In this document: positions 1 through 8,960 of the stretch, piece after piece
How positions within the stretch are numbered: position 1 is the stretch's first letter
Layout of the letters: every line of letters starts with the position of its first letter
Origin: an uncultured beta proteobacterium
Lineage (GTDB): Bacteria; Pseudomonadota; Gammaproteobacteria; Burkholderiales; Burkholderiaceae_C
Direction: 5' to 3'
DNA length: 64,000 nucleotides
NCBI GenBank assembly: GCA_903832285.1
Contig: CAILAY010000009.1
Coordinates: 186,001-250,000 of the forward strand
Notes under the pieces: model-generated
Database searches by the model: none
What the model was told of the DNA's origin: nothing
Seen by the model: only the letters and a program-made list of their open reading frames with translations
Program-made: the position numbers and the translations under genes

Positions 1-219
1 AAACAACACGGCCTGGCGTTGACCCCACTGAAGCCAGGGAAGACCGTAAAAAACCAGTTGCGTGAGAAACACCACACCCCAGCGCCACTGTGAAAACCGG
101 CCTGAAACGCTGCGCGGATAGATTATCTGGTGGCCCGCATACAGCGACACCACCTGATCGGATGCCGGTGGATTGGTGGCGGGCGCAACCGATGGTTTAG
201 TGACAGGGTCAACTTGCAT
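1..219 (-). CDS. ccoG: Cytochrome c oxidase accessory protein CcoG, N-terminal part (cut by window edge)
   Basis: An open frame of 73 codons runs from an ATG at 219 leftwards to the window edge without a stop. The translation has a Pro/Ala-rich start, then IYPRSVSGRFSQWRW and the membrane segment FYGLPWLQWGQRQAVLF. These motifs are characteristic of CcoG (FixG/RdxA), the polyferredoxin-like membrane protein needed to mature cbb3-type cytochrome oxidase by handling copper. The ferredoxin cysteines lie outside the window. The identification rests on recognising this conserved N-terminus. A Crp-type palindrome about 70 bp upstream (283-296) may control it. The MocR gene lies upstream on the same strand with a 91-bp gap, so ccoG probably has its own promoter. 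Confidence 0.88.
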   Translation of the reverse strand, partial: MQVDPVTKPSVAPATNPPASDQVVSLYAGHQIIYPRSVSGRFSQWRWGVVFLTQLVFYGLPWLQWGQRQAVLF

Positions 220-282
220 GAAAAATCCGCTCAATCTTTGATTTCAGGAACCCGATTCGACTTCAGTTGAGGTCAGTTGTCT

Positions 283-296
283 GTGACACAAGTCAC
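283..296. promoter_or_regulatory. Crp/Fnr-type operator palindrome upstream of ccoG
   Basis: The perfect inverted repeat GTGACACAAGTCAC has the Crp half-site GTGA and the Crp spacing (TGTGA-N6-TCAC). Read on the minus strand it is GTGACTTGTGTCAC, the same 14 bases found at 35878-35891 next to a Crp-family regulator gene. Its centre is about 70 bp upstream of the ccoG start codon, suggesting an activator site. Binding by that regulator is an inference. Confidence 0.62.
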
Positions 297-310
297 CCAG
301 TCGACGCAAG

Positions 311-1756
311 TCAACCCTCGCGGCGCGGCGCCCGGGTCCCAGTGGAGTCGACCAATTTGCCAAACACTTTCCAGAATGCCGCGTCCTGGGTGGTGGCGAA
401 GTTGATGCGCATCAGGGTGCTGGGGACTCGTGCGGCGTGAAACAGCGAGCCTGGCGCCAGCAAGTAGCCGTGGTCCAGCATGCGCTGCGACAGTTCGTCG
501 GTGTCCACGCCCGTGTCGACCCAGCCGAAAAGACCTGCAGGCTCTGCGGCAAACGTGCAGCCGTGCGCCAACGCCAGTTTCACGCTGCGCGAGCGCGCCA
601 TATCCAGTCGCTGGCGTATGCGTTCAGCGTGACGCCGCAACTGCCCCTGGTCGATGCACCACGCCAGCGCCTTTTCCAGCAGCGCAGGCGTGGTCAGCGT
701 GGTCAGCATCTTGGTGTCCAGCAGGCGCTCCACCAGCGCGTTCGGCGCGGCCATGAAACCGACGCGCCAATTGGGTGCGAGGATCTTGGCGAAGCCACTG
801 ACGTAGATACTGCGCTGCAATCCATCAAGCGCAGACAAACGCGTTTCGTGCCCAGATGCGAGATGGCTGTAGGTGTCGTCTTCCAACACGTAGAAGTCGT
901 ACGCGTTTGCCAGTTGCAGCACGCGGTGGGCACGACCGGGAGTGATGCAGTAGCCGGTGGGGTTGTGCAGCACGCTCACGCTCACGAACAGTTTCGGCGC
1001 CTGCGAGGTGCCGGCATGCGCCTCGCAATAACGCGTCATCACCTCGAGGTTGGGACCCTCGGCGCGGCGCGGCACGGGCAGCATGCGGATACCCAAGGCA
1101 TCGAGGCGTGCGAACTCTATCGCCCAGCCCGGCTCCTCCACCATCACGGTGTCGCCCGCGCGCAGCAGAGTGCGGCTCACAATGTCCAGTGCGTGCGTGG
1201 CGCCGACCGTGGTGATGATTTGCTCGGGCGCGGCCGGCACGTTGATCGTTGCCAGCTTGCGCGACAAGGCCTCGCGCAGACCCGCGTCTCCCGCTGGTTC
1301 GCCGTAGCGCAATGAGAACGACTGCAGGGCTTTGTTGCTGCTGTACTTGCGCACCGCCGTGGGCATGAACGTGCTCTCCATCCAGTCCGGGGGAAACGCA
1401 CCCATGCCGGGCTGAGGCTTGTCACTGGGCCGATGGAACATGCTGCGGATCAGGGCAGCAGCATTCACCGGCGCACGCATCGCTGTGGTCGCGGTACTAC
1501 CGGCTACAGCGGCCGACCCCGGGCTGGCGGCCTCGCGCACATAGAAACCCCGGTTCCGACGCGACAACACCAGGCCCTGGGCCAGCAGTCGGTCGTAAGC
1601 CGCGACCACAGTCGAAGGGCTGAGCCCGTGAATCTGCGCACACTGCCGCACCGACGGCAGCTTGGCACCGGGCGCCAGCAGGCGCGTGCCGATGCGCTGG
1701 GCGAAGAGCTCAGCCAGTTGTTCAGTAAGCGACTGTGCGGCGGCGGGCGTCAACAT
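311..1756 (-). CDS. MocR/GntR-family regulator with aminotransferase-like domain
   Basis: The 481-residue protein starts with a GntR winged helix-turn-helix (about residues 12-74, with LPSVRQCAQIHGLSPSTV) joined to a fold-type-I aminotransferase domain. That domain keeps NPTG near 265-268, EDDTY near 292-296 and the PLP lysine near 324 in GFAKILAPNW. This is the MocR architecture: a PLP- or amino-acid-responsive DNA-binding regulator rather than an enzyme. It is divergent from the LysE/EamA/aminotransferase/PhzF/dehydratase cluster beginning at 1915, with a 158-bp gap, so it is most likely the regulator of that cluster. The effector is unknown. Confidence 0.92.
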   Translation of the reverse strand: MLTPAAAQSLTEQLAELFAQRIGTRLLAPGAKLPSVRQCAQIHGLSPSTVVAAYDRLLAQGLVLSRRNRGFYVREAASPGSAAVAGSTATTAMRAPVNAAALIRSMFHRPSDKPQPGMGAFPPDWMESTFMPTAVRKYSSNKALQSFSLRYGEPAGDAGLREALSRKLATINVPAAPEQIITTVGATHALDIVSRTLLRAGDTVMVEEPGWAIEFARLDALGIRMLPVPRRAEGPNLEVMTRYCEAHAGTSQAPKLFVSVSVLHNPTGYCITPGRAHRVLQLANAYDFYVLEDDTYSHLASGHETRLSALDGLQRSIYVSGFAKILAPNWRVGFMAAPNALVERLLDTKMLTTLTTPALLEKALAWCIDQGQLRRHAERIRQRLDMARSRSVKLALAHGCTFAAEPAGLFGWVDTGVDTDELSQRMLDHGYLLAPGSLFHAARVPSTLMRINFATTQDAAFWKVFGKLVDSTGTRAPRREG

Positions 1757-1914
1757 GGAAGGCGTTAATCTGAGGTCCGGCGGTAGGACGGCTGTGCTGG
1801 CCCGTTAAGCCATACAGTCAAATGTTTTGCTTGGATAACTGTACTGATACTGTGCTGACTGCAACTATAAAGTGATACTTCACCCGATGGCAAGTCCCCG
1901 CCATTAACTTCGTC
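1757..1914. promoter_or_regulatory. Divergent control region between MocR gene and LysE operon
   Basis: This 158-bp gap holds the promoters for both directions. It contains a run of short ACTG-type direct repeats (around 1839-1880, with ACTGTACTGATACTG), the kind of repeat MocR regulators often bind. The region is more AT-rich than the genes beside it. No promoter matches the consensus well enough to place exactly. Confidence 0.4.
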
Positions 1915-2550
1915 ATGACTGCTTCCGAATTCACCGCCCTGTTGTTGCTCACTACCGCCGCCAGTTTTACGCCCGGGCCCAACACCACCCTGTCCACGGC
2001 GCTGGCGGCCAACTTCGGTCTGAGACGCGCGCTCGGCTTCGTGTTGGCGGTGCCGGTGGGCTGGGCCCTGCTGTTCAGTCTGTGCGCCGCGGGTGTCGGC
2101 GCGCTGGTGCTGGCCGCACCTGCCCTGCGGACGGGCATCACGCTGTTCGGCGTGGGCTATTTGTTATGGCTGGCATGGCGGCTTGCGGGCGTGGCCGTGG
2201 ATTGGCGATCGCTGCGCTGCTCGAACGCGCAGCCACACTGGCACAGCGACAAGTCGCGCCTGAGCGTCACGTTCTGGCAGGGCGTACTGCTGCAGTTCCT
2301 GAATATCAAAGCCTGGATGCTGGCGCTCACCGTGGTGGCGGGATGGCTCGCCGGACGTCCGGATCAGTTTGCACGTTTCGCGGTCGTGCTGCCGGTGATG
2401 TTGTTGTTTGGCCTGGGCAGCAACCTCATGTATGCGCTCATGGGCGCGCTGTTGCGGGAGTGGCTCTCGCAAGGCGCGTGGCTGCTGGCTTTCAACCGCT
2501 GCATGGCGGCCGTGCTCGTGCTCACCGCGGCATGGATGGCGACGCTATGA
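1915..2550 (+). CDS. LysE-family amino-acid exporter
   Basis: A 211-residue inner-membrane protein with about six hydrophobic segments. The N-terminus carries the LysE/RhtB signature SFTPGPNTTLSTALAANFG, with the PGPN motif near residues 21-24. The family exports amino acids or related small molecules. It is first in a five-gene set whose junctions all overlap by ATGA-type start/stop codons, so co-translation is expected. The substrate is probably the amino acid metabolised or sensed by the cluster, but the sequence does not say which. Confidence 0.9.
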   Translation: MTASEFTALLLLTTAASFTPGPNTTLSTALAANFGLRRALGFVLAVPVGWALLFSLCAAGVGALVLAAPALRTGITLFGVGYLLWLAWRLAGVAVDWRSLRCSNAQPHWHSDKSRLSVTFWQGVLLQFLNIKAWMLALTVVAGWLAGRPDQFARFAVVLPVMLLFGLGSNLMYALMGALLREWLSQGAWLLAFNRCMAAVLVLTAAWMATL

Positions 2551-3455
2551 ACAAGGGCATAGGCAAGGGCCTGTGGCTGGGTGTCATCGGCGTGGTTATC
2601 TTTGCCCTGACGCTGCCCCTGACGCGCATCGCCGTGGGCACACCGGAGGCACCACAGATGTCGGGGGTGTTTGTGGCAACGGGTCGCGCCGTCGTGGCGG
2701 CCCTGCTGTCTGCGCTGTTCCTGCTGTTCACGCGAGCGCCCCGCCCCCGGCGTGAGGAATTGCTGCCGCTGGTGGTGGTGGCGTTGGGTGTCGTGTTCGG
2801 TTTCCCGCTGTTCACCTCCATTGCCATGCGCCATGTGCAGGCGGTTCACGCCAGTGTGATGCTGGGTGTGCTACCGCTGGCGACAGCCGTGGTGGGCGCG
2901 TACCTGCATCGGCAGCGGCCTTCAACCGCCTTCTGGTGCTGCGCCTTGTTTGGTACGGCGTTGGTGGTGAGCTTTGCGGTGTTGCGCTCGGGTCAATCCG
3001 GGTTGACTTTACAAACTGCCGACTTGCTGTTGCTGGCGGCCATGGCGTGCGCCGCCATTGGTTACGCCTGGGGCGCAAGGCTCTCGGGCGCGATGCGGGC
3101 CGAGCACGTGATTTCATGGGCGTTGCTGTTGACGTTGCCGATCAACCTGCCGCTGGCCTATGCGCAATGGCCGCAGTTTGCGATCCAACCGGTGGCGTGG
3201 TGGGCCTTCGCCTACGTCGCCGTGTTCTCCATGTGGCTGGGCTTTTTTGCCTGGTACCGTGCGCTCTCGTTGGGCGGCACGGTACGCGTGAGCCAGGTGC
3301 AATTGATCCAGCCGTTTTTATCGATGCTGTTTGCCGTGCCCCTGCTGGGCGAGTCGCTCGATGTCATCACGGTGGGCTTCGGTCTGGCCGTGATGGTGAC
3401 CGTTTTTGTCGGTAGAAAGATGCCGGTCTCAGCCGTTTCTGAAAGCAAGTCATGA
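2547..3455 (+). CDS. EamA/DMT-family transporter
   Basis: A 302-residue protein of the drug/metabolite transporter superfamily, with ten predicted membrane helices in two EamA repeats. The start chosen is the ATG at 2547, which overlaps the LysE stop in ATGA. The frame is open further upstream, but that part lies inside the LysE gene. Having a second exporter next to LysE in the same operon is notable: either both export related metabolites, or one works on an intermediate. The substrate is unknown. Confidence 0.88.
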   Translation: MNKGIGKGLWLGVIGVVIFALTLPLTRIAVGTPEAPQMSGVFVATGRAVVAALLSALFLLFTRAPRPRREELLPLVVVALGVVFGFPLFTSIAMRHVQAVHASVMLGVLPLATAVVGAYLHRQRPSTAFWCCALFGTALVVSFAVLRSGQSGLTLQTADLLLLAAMACAAIGYAWGARLSGAMRAEHVISWALLLTLPINLPLAYAQWPQFAIQPVAWWAFAYVAVFSMWLGFFAWYRALSLGGTVRVSQVQLIQPFLSMLFAVPLLGESLDVITVGFGLAVMVTVFVGRKMPVSAVSESKS

Positions 3456-4645
3456 CCCCACCCCAAGCCTCTTCCAATCCATGGCTGCTGGCCGAGCGCA
3501 CCGCTGCCATGAACCCCTCAGTGATCCGCGAAATTCTGAAAATCACGGAGCGCCCCGGAGTCATCAGTTTTGCCGGCGGACTGCCTTCGCCCAGGACTTT
3601 TCCTGTGGCCGAGTTTGCCGCAGCATGCGCCAAGGTGCTTCGCGATGACGCGAGCGCCGCGCTGCAGTACGCCGCCAGCGAAGGATTGGGGCCGCTGCGC
3701 GAGTTGGTGGCGCAGATGCTACCGTGGCAGGTGGATCCGGCCCAGGTATTGATCACCACCGGCTCGCAGCAGGGGCTGGATCTGGTCGGCAAGATCCTGC
3801 TCGACAAGGACAGCCGCGTGCTGGTGGAGACGCCCACTTATCTGGGTGCGCTGCAGGCCTTTACGCCGATGCAACCGAAAATCGTGGGCGTGGCCTGCGA
3901 CGACAACGGCGTCGACGTTGCGGCGCTGCGCGATGCCGTTCGGGCGGAGTCCACACGCTTCCTCTACGTCCTGCCCAACTTCCAAAATCCCACCGGCCGC
4001 ACCATGCCCGAGTCCAGCCGCGCGTCCTTAAGCCAGGCGGCGGGCGAGATTGGCCTGCCCTTGCTCGAAGACAACCCCTACGGCGACTTGTGGTTCGACA
4101 CGCCGCCGCCCTTGCCGCTCGCCGCGCGGAACCCTGACGGTTGTGTCTATCTGGGGTCTTTCTCCAAGGTGCTGGCCCCTGGTCTGCGCCTGGGCTTTGT
4201 GGTCGCGCCCAAGGCCATTTATCCCAAGTTGCTGCAGGCCAAGCAGGCCGCCGATTTGCACACGCCGGGCTTCAACCAACGGGTCGTGGTCGAGGTCATG
4301 AAGGACGGATTTCTACGACGCCATGTGCCCACCATCCGCGCCCTGTACAAGAGCCAGCGCGATGCCATGCTGTCAGCAATGAAGCAGCACATGCCCGCCG
4401 GCGTTGAATGGAACACGCCCAGCGGCGGCATGTTCCTGTGGGCACGTCTGCCGCAGGGCATGAACGCAGCCGAACTCCTGCCCAAGGCTGTGGACAAAGG
4501 TGTGGCCTTCGTTCCGGGCGCCGCCTTCTACGCCGACCATCCGGATGCGCGCACGCTGCGCCTGTCCTTCGTCACCGCCAGCGTGCAAGAGATCCAGACC
4601 GGCATTGAGGCACTGGCAAAAACCATCGAGGAGAACAGGGCATGA
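3452..4645 (+). CDS. PLP-dependent aminotransferase (fold type I, LysN/2-aminoadipate type)
   Basis: A 397-residue enzyme with ISFAGGLPSP near residue 38, NPTG at 179-182, EDNPYGD near 206 and the PLP lysine near 239 in GSFSKVLAPGLRLGF. These features place it in the broad-specificity 2-aminoadipate/aromatic aminotransferase group of class I/II enzymes. The ATG at 3452 overlaps the EamA stop. It would convert an amino acid to its 2-oxo acid, or the reverse. The preferred substrate cannot be read from sequence; the cluster suggests the same compound handled by the exporters and the dehydratase. Confidence 0.9.
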   Translation: MTPPQASSNPWLLAERTAAMNPSVIREILKITERPGVISFAGGLPSPRTFPVAEFAAACAKVLRDDASAALQYAASEGLGPLRELVAQMLPWQVDPAQVLITTGSQQGLDLVGKILLDKDSRVLVETPTYLGALQAFTPMQPKIVGVACDDNGVDVAALRDAVRAESTRFLYVLPNFQNPTGRTMPESSRASLSQAAGEIGLPLLEDNPYGDLWFDTPPPLPLAARNPDGCVYLGSFSKVLAPGLRLGFVVAPKAIYPKLLQAKQAADLHTPGFNQRVVVEVMKDGFLRRHVPTIRALYKSQRDAMLSAMKQHMPAGVEWNTPSGGMFLWARLPQGMNAAELLPKAVDKGVAFVPGAAFYADHPDARTLRLSFVTASVQEIQTGIEALAKTIEENRA

Positions 4646-5502
4646 CGCGAGCATTCAAGCAAGTCGATGTCTTCACGGCCATTCCATACCTGGGAAATCC
4701 ATTGGCGGTAGTACTCGACGGCACGGGATTGTCCACGGAACAAATGCAGCACTTCACGAACTGGACCAACTTGTCCGAAGCCACCTTCTTACTGCCGCCG
4801 ACCGATGTGGCAGCCGACTACCGCGTGCGCATCTTTTGTCCAGGTCGGGAGTTGCCGTTTGCCGGGCATCCAACGCTTGGCACTTGCCATGCGTGGCTGC
4901 AGGCCGGTGGACAACCAAAAGCGGAGTTCGTGGTGCAGGAATGCGGCGTCGGCCTGGTACCGATTCGCCGTCAAGGCGCACGGCTGGCTTTTGCCGCGCC
5001 ACCGCTGATCAAGAGCGGCCCGTTGCCGGAATCCGATGTCGCCTTGATCGCTCGCGGCTTGGGCGTTCAGCGCAACGACATCGTGCACCACGCATGGTGC
5101 GACAACGGACCCAACTGGCGTGGCGCGCTGCTGCGCTCGGCTGAGCAGGTGCTCGCTCTCAAACCCGACGCCGCCATACTCGCCGGACTTGATATCGGTG
5201 TCGTGGGTCCGCGCGGCAAGGTTGGCGTCGTCGCTGCGCAGACTGCAACGCAGGACACCGAATTCGAGGTGCGTGCGTTCTTTCCCGGCAACAACGGTAT
5301 GTCGGAAGACCCCGTTACCGGCAGCCTGAATGCTGCGATTGCACAGTGGCTCATCGGTGCCGGGTTGGCGCCGGAGCAGTACATCGCCGGCCAGGGAGCG
5401 GCGTTGCGGCGAGCAGGGCGGGTTTACATCGAACGCGACGGCGACCGCATCTGGGTTGGCGGCGATGTCGTCACCTGCATCGATGGCACGGTGCGGCTAT
5501 GA
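4642..5502 (+). CDS. PhzF-family isomerase/epimerase-like protein
   Basis: A 286-residue protein of the PhzF/DAP-epimerase fold. It has the catalytic glutamate near residue 46 (NLSEATFLL), GHPTLGT near 75-81 and the C-terminal GMSEDPVTGS motif. The family contains phenazine isomerases but mostly enzymes of unknown substrate that shift double bonds or epimerise. No other phenazine genes are present, so a phenazine role is unlikely. It overlaps the aminotransferase before it and the dehydratase after it by ATGA junctions. Confidence 0.88.
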   Translation: MTRAFKQVDVFTAIPYLGNPLAVVLDGTGLSTEQMQHFTNWTNLSEATFLLPPTDVAADYRVRIFCPGRELPFAGHPTLGTCHAWLQAGGQPKAEFVVQECGVGLVPIRRQGARLAFAAPPLIKSGPLPESDVALIARGLGVQRNDIVHHAWCDNGPNWRGALLRSAEQVLALKPDAAILAGLDIGVVGPRGKVGVVAAQTATQDTEFEVRAFFPGNNGMSEDPVTGSLNAAIAQWLIGAGLAPEQYIAGQGAALRRAGRVYIERDGDRIWVGGDVVTCIDGTVRL

Positions 5503-6458
5503 ATATCCCCAATCTGCAAGAGATCGAGGCGGCGGCACGCCTCATCTACCGCGAATTCCAGGCAACACCGCAATACTGCTGGGCTGGTCTGAGCGAACGC
5601 CTGGGTGCAAGTTGCTGGGTCAAGCACGAGAACCACACGCCGGTGGGCGCCTTCAAGATCCGCGGCGGCCTGACCTATTTTGAAGCACTGCGCCAGCGTG
5701 GCGCGCTGCCGCATGAAGTGATCAGCGCCACCCGTGGCAACCACGGGCAAAGCATCGGCTGGGCGGCGCGCTCGCACGGCGTAGCCTGCAGCATCGTGGT
5801 TCCGCATGGCAACTCGGTGGAAAAGAACGCGGCCATGCGGGCCTTGGGCGCGAAGCTCATCGAGCACGGCGAGGATTTTCAGGAAAGCCGCGAGCACGCG
5901 CTGCGTCTGGCGACTGAGCGTGGCGCGCACATGGTGCCCAGCTTTCACCGCGACCTGCTCAGCGGCGTTGCCACCTATTGGTGGGAGTTCTTTCGTGCCG
6001 TGCCGCAGTTGGATGTGGTGTACGTGCCCATTGGCCTGGGCTCCGGCGCCTGTTCTGCGCTAGCCGCCAAGCTCGCACTGGGACACGGCGCGCGCATCGT
6101 GGGCGTCGTCAGCGCGCACGCCACCACCTATGCGGACTCGATCGCAGCTGGCCGCGTGGTGGCGGCGCCCGTAAGCACGCAACTTGCCGACGGCATGGCC
6201 TGCCGCCTGGCAGACCCCGCTGCGTTGGAGATTTTGACACCGCATTTGGACCATATCGTGCAGGTTACGGATAAGGAAATTGCTCAGGCCATGCGCAGCA
6301 TCTACACCGACACGCACAACGTGGCCGAGGGCGCCGGTGCGGCAAGTTTTGCGGCGGCGATGCAGGAACGCAATTCAGTTCAGGGTCTGGTCGTCGGCAC
6401 CACGATCTCCGGCGGCAACGTGGACGCCGCAGTGCTGGCGCGGGTGTTGGCAGCGTAG
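5499..6458 (+). CDS. Threonine-dehydratase-like PLP enzyme (fold type II)
   Basis: A 319-residue enzyme starting at the ATG that overlaps the PhzF stop. The PLP lysine lies near residue 53 in PVGAFKIRGG, followed by the Asn-containing loop SATRGNHGQSIG and, later, a glycine-rich phosphate-binding loop (GLGSGACS). Relatives include catabolic threonine/serine dehydratases, serine racemases and EutB-type enzymes. It lacks an ACT regulatory domain, which fits a catabolic role. It closes the operon. The exact substrate, for example threonine, serine or a hydroxy-amino acid, is not decided by the sequence. Confidence 0.85.
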   Translation: MNIPNLQEIEAAARLIYREFQATPQYCWAGLSERLGASCWVKHENHTPVGAFKIRGGLTYFEALRQRGALPHEVISATRGNHGQSIGWAARSHGVACSIVVPHGNSVEKNAAMRALGAKLIEHGEDFQESREHALRLATERGAHMVPSFHRDLLSGVATYWWEFFRAVPQLDVVYVPIGLGSGACSALAAKLALGHGARIVGVVSAHATTYADSIAAGRVVAAPVSTQLADGMACRLADPAALEILTPHLDHIVQVTDKEIAQAMRSIYTDTHNVAEGAGAASFAAAMQERNSVQGLVVGTTISGGNVDAAVLARVLAA

Positions 6459-6574
6459 CGACAACGAACCGCTTCTCTGATAGCGCTCGAAGATCCTTGT
6501 TACTCCGACACACGCTTGCGCGCCAAGCGGATGCTATGCTTCTGCCCCAACATTTGCACCGGAGGCGAAGCCCC

Positions 6575-8941
6575 ATGTCCATCTCACGCCGCATCGTGCT
6601 TCAGCATCAGGCCCTCGCCGGGCTGAGTTTGCTTGGCCTGCCCTGCACCGCTGCGCTGGCAGACGTCGCGGGCGCGTCGGATCGTGATACACGCGCACCA
6701 AAGGCACTGCGGGTGGCGGCAACAATGGCCGACGTCGCCGAACTGCTGGCGCCGTCGGCGCTGCAGCTCCATGGTTGGCTTGGCGAGCGCGTATTCATCA
6801 ACGCCACGCGCCGACTCATGACCATTGACATGGTGCCGTTGCTGGCGGGTTTCCAGCATAAACCGGGAAGTCATCCGTGGATCGGCGAGCATGTGGGAAA
6901 GTGGCTGCACGCGGCCACGCTGGCCTGGGCCAGCAGCGGTGACGCGACGCTGCGCGCCAAGCTGGACGATGTCGTCACCGCCCTGGTTGCTGCGCAGGAG
7001 AGCGACGGTTACCTCGGCACCTATGTGCCTGAAAAACGATTTGGAATTTTTGAGGGCGCGGACTGGGACGTGTGGTCGCACAAGTACTGCCTGATCGGTC
7101 TCCTGACCTACCACCAATACACCGGTCATGCGGGCGCGCTGCAGGCCAGCCGCAAGGCCGCTGACCTGCTCATCGCCACCTTCCCGGCGCAGCGCAGCAT
7201 CCTGGCCGCAGGTCTGCACGAGGGCATGGCCGCCACCAGCGTGCTTGAGCCCATGGTGCTGCTTTACCGCGTCACAGGCGAGGCGCGCTATCTGCGCTTC
7301 GCTCAATACATCGTGCAGGCCTGGGACGAACCCCAAGGTCCGGCGATCGCGAAGTCTCTGCTCGCAGGTCGGCCCGTCAACAAGGTGTCCAACGGCAAGG
7401 CCTACGAAATGCTCTCCAACCTTGTAGGGCTTTGCGAACTGGCCCGCGTCACGGGCGAGCGCAGGTTGCTTCAGGCTGTGCTGTATGCGTGGCAGGACGT
7501 GGTGACAAACCGCCTGTATGCCACCGGTAGCACCAGTCAGGGGGAACACTTCCAGGCGGACCACGACATGCACGACGATGTGAACCACCATATCGCCGAA
7601 ACCTGCGTCACCACGACCTGGATCCAGCTCAACCTGGCGTTGCTGCAAATCACCGGCGAGGCGCGTTTTGGCGATGAACTGGAGCGGTCGTTCTACAACC
7701 ACCTGACGGCAGCGCAGCACCCTGATGGCGAAGACTGGTGCTACTACACCGCGCTGGAGGGCAAGAAGCAATACGACCAGGGCATCACCTGCTGCCACTC
7801 CAGTGGACCGCGCGGCTTGGCGCTGGCGCCGCAAGCCAGCTATCTGCGCGGCCATGAGGACGGAAGCGATGTACTGCTGGTCAGCAGCTTCGAGACTTCC
7901 AGCGCCACGCTCATGCTCGGCGGCGAGCGCGTGAGCGTGGAGCAGCGCAGCGAGTTTCCGTACCGCGGTCTGGCCACGCTGACGCTGCGCATGAAGAGGC
8001 CGTCACGCTTCGCGCTCAAGTTTCGAGCTCCGGCCTGGGCCCAAACGCTGAGTCTTCCCGGCGCCCGGATGCGGGCAGGCTGGGCCGAAATCCCGGCGCG
8101 AATCTGGCGCGATGGGGACACGCTGCCCATCAGCTTTCAACTGGTCTCTCGCGTCATGACGGATGCGGCCGGCAACTTCGGTCGTGCCGCACTCGCCTGG
8201 GGGCCCTATGTACTGGCGTTTGAACAGCAGGCCGATCCACAGTTGCCGTCACCTCGAAAACTGGGGCTGCTGAGTGGGGCCATCGCCCGGGCTGCGCCGA
8301 CGGGCCACTCCCTTCGTTTCACAAGTGAGGTTGACGTCGCTGCCTCGGAGTCGGGCAGCGCCCGCAAATTCCCTGCGACGTTCGTTACCTTTGCCGACGC
8401 TGGTGCCACGCACGGCAGCTACCGTGTCTGGCTGCGCGCCCCTGACGTGGACCCGACCAGCGCACGACGCCCCGAATCGCTCCTGGCCGATGGCGAAGAA
8501 AGTCGTTCGCGTTCCGGCAACGGAGTGGGTTCCATCATTGACGACGACTTGAGCAATCTCGTGAATACCTGGGACGGGCAGTTCGCAAGCGCGGACTGGT
8601 TCGCCGTGACGCTGGATGAGCCCGCAAGCGCATCCCGCTTCGTCTTCACACACGGCCGCAACTACCATGACGGCGGCTGGTTTGACACCCAGGCCGGCAA
8701 ACCCCAAGTGCAGGTGCAGCGCAGCGTCAACGGCCAATGGGACACGATCGGGGAATTGCAGGATTACCCGGCCACCACCGCCAGCAAGGCCGGCAGTCTG
8801 GCCCAAGGTCAGTCGTTTGTGCTGCGGTTGGACCGACCGGTGCGTTTTGTGGCCGTGCGCGTCATCGGAACACCCTCCAGTGGCGACCGACCCCAGCAGG
8901 CGTTTGTCACTTGCGCCGAACTTCAGGCCTTCAGGCAGTAG
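6575..8941 (+). CDS. GH127-family glycoside hydrolase (beta-L-arabinofuranosidase type), exported
   Basis: A 788-residue protein. The start at 6575 is preceded by GGAGG at 6561-6565. The N-terminus has a twin-arginine-like motif (SRRIVL) and a hydrophobic stretch to about residue 30, so export is likely. The catalytic core keeps the GH127 zinc/cysteine centre: E342-x-C344 in AETCVTT and the C406-C407 pair in GITCCHSSG. In characterised relatives one cysteine of that pair is the nucleophile. The C-terminal 200 residues look like a beta-sandwich of the F5/8 type that may bind sugar. No other arabinan or pectin genes are nearby, so this is an orphan carbohydrate gene. Confidence 0.82.
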   Translation: MSISRRIVLQHQALAGLSLLGLPCTAALADVAGASDRDTRAPKALRVAATMADVAELLAPSALQLHGWLGERVFINATRRLMTIDMVPLLAGFQHKPGSHPWIGEHVGKWLHAATLAWASSGDATLRAKLDDVVTALVAAQESDGYLGTYVPEKRFGIFEGADWDVWSHKYCLIGLLTYHQYTGHAGALQASRKAADLLIATFPAQRSILAAGLHEGMAATSVLEPMVLLYRVTGEARYLRFAQYIVQAWDEPQGPAIAKSLLAGRPVNKVSNGKAYEMLSNLVGLCELARVTGERRLLQAVLYAWQDVVTNRLYATGSTSQGEHFQADHDMHDDVNHHIAETCVTTTWIQLNLALLQITGEARFGDELERSFYNHLTAAQHPDGEDWCYYTALEGKKQYDQGITCCHSSGPRGLALAPQASYLRGHEDGSDVLLVSSFETSSATLMLGGERVSVEQRSEFPYRGLATLTLRMKRPSRFALKFRAPAWAQTLSLPGARMRAGWAEIPARIWRDGDTLPISFQLVSRVMTDAAGNFGRAALAWGPYVLAFEQQADPQLPSPRKLGLLSGAIARAAPTGHSLRFTSEVDVAASESGSARKFPATFVTFADAGATHGSYRVWLRAPDVDPTSARRPESLLADGEESRSRSGNGVGSIIDDDLSNLVNTWDGQFASADWFAVTLDEPASASRFVFTHGRNYHDGGWFDTQAGKPQVQVQRSVNGQWDTIGELQDYPATTASKAGSLAQGQSFVLRLDRPVRFVAVRVIGTPSSGDRPQQAFVTCAELQAFRQ

Positions 8942-8960
8942 CACTCCGGGGTCGACGGGG

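Noticed and set aside
437-1315. Long plus-strand open frame opposite the MocR gene
   Set aside because: It is antisense to a clear MocR gene, has no family motifs and arises from GC-rich codon bias.
4642-5502. Phenazine biosynthesis
   Set aside because: Only a PhzF-family protein is present; no other phz gene is near, and most PhzF relatives are not in phenazine pathways.
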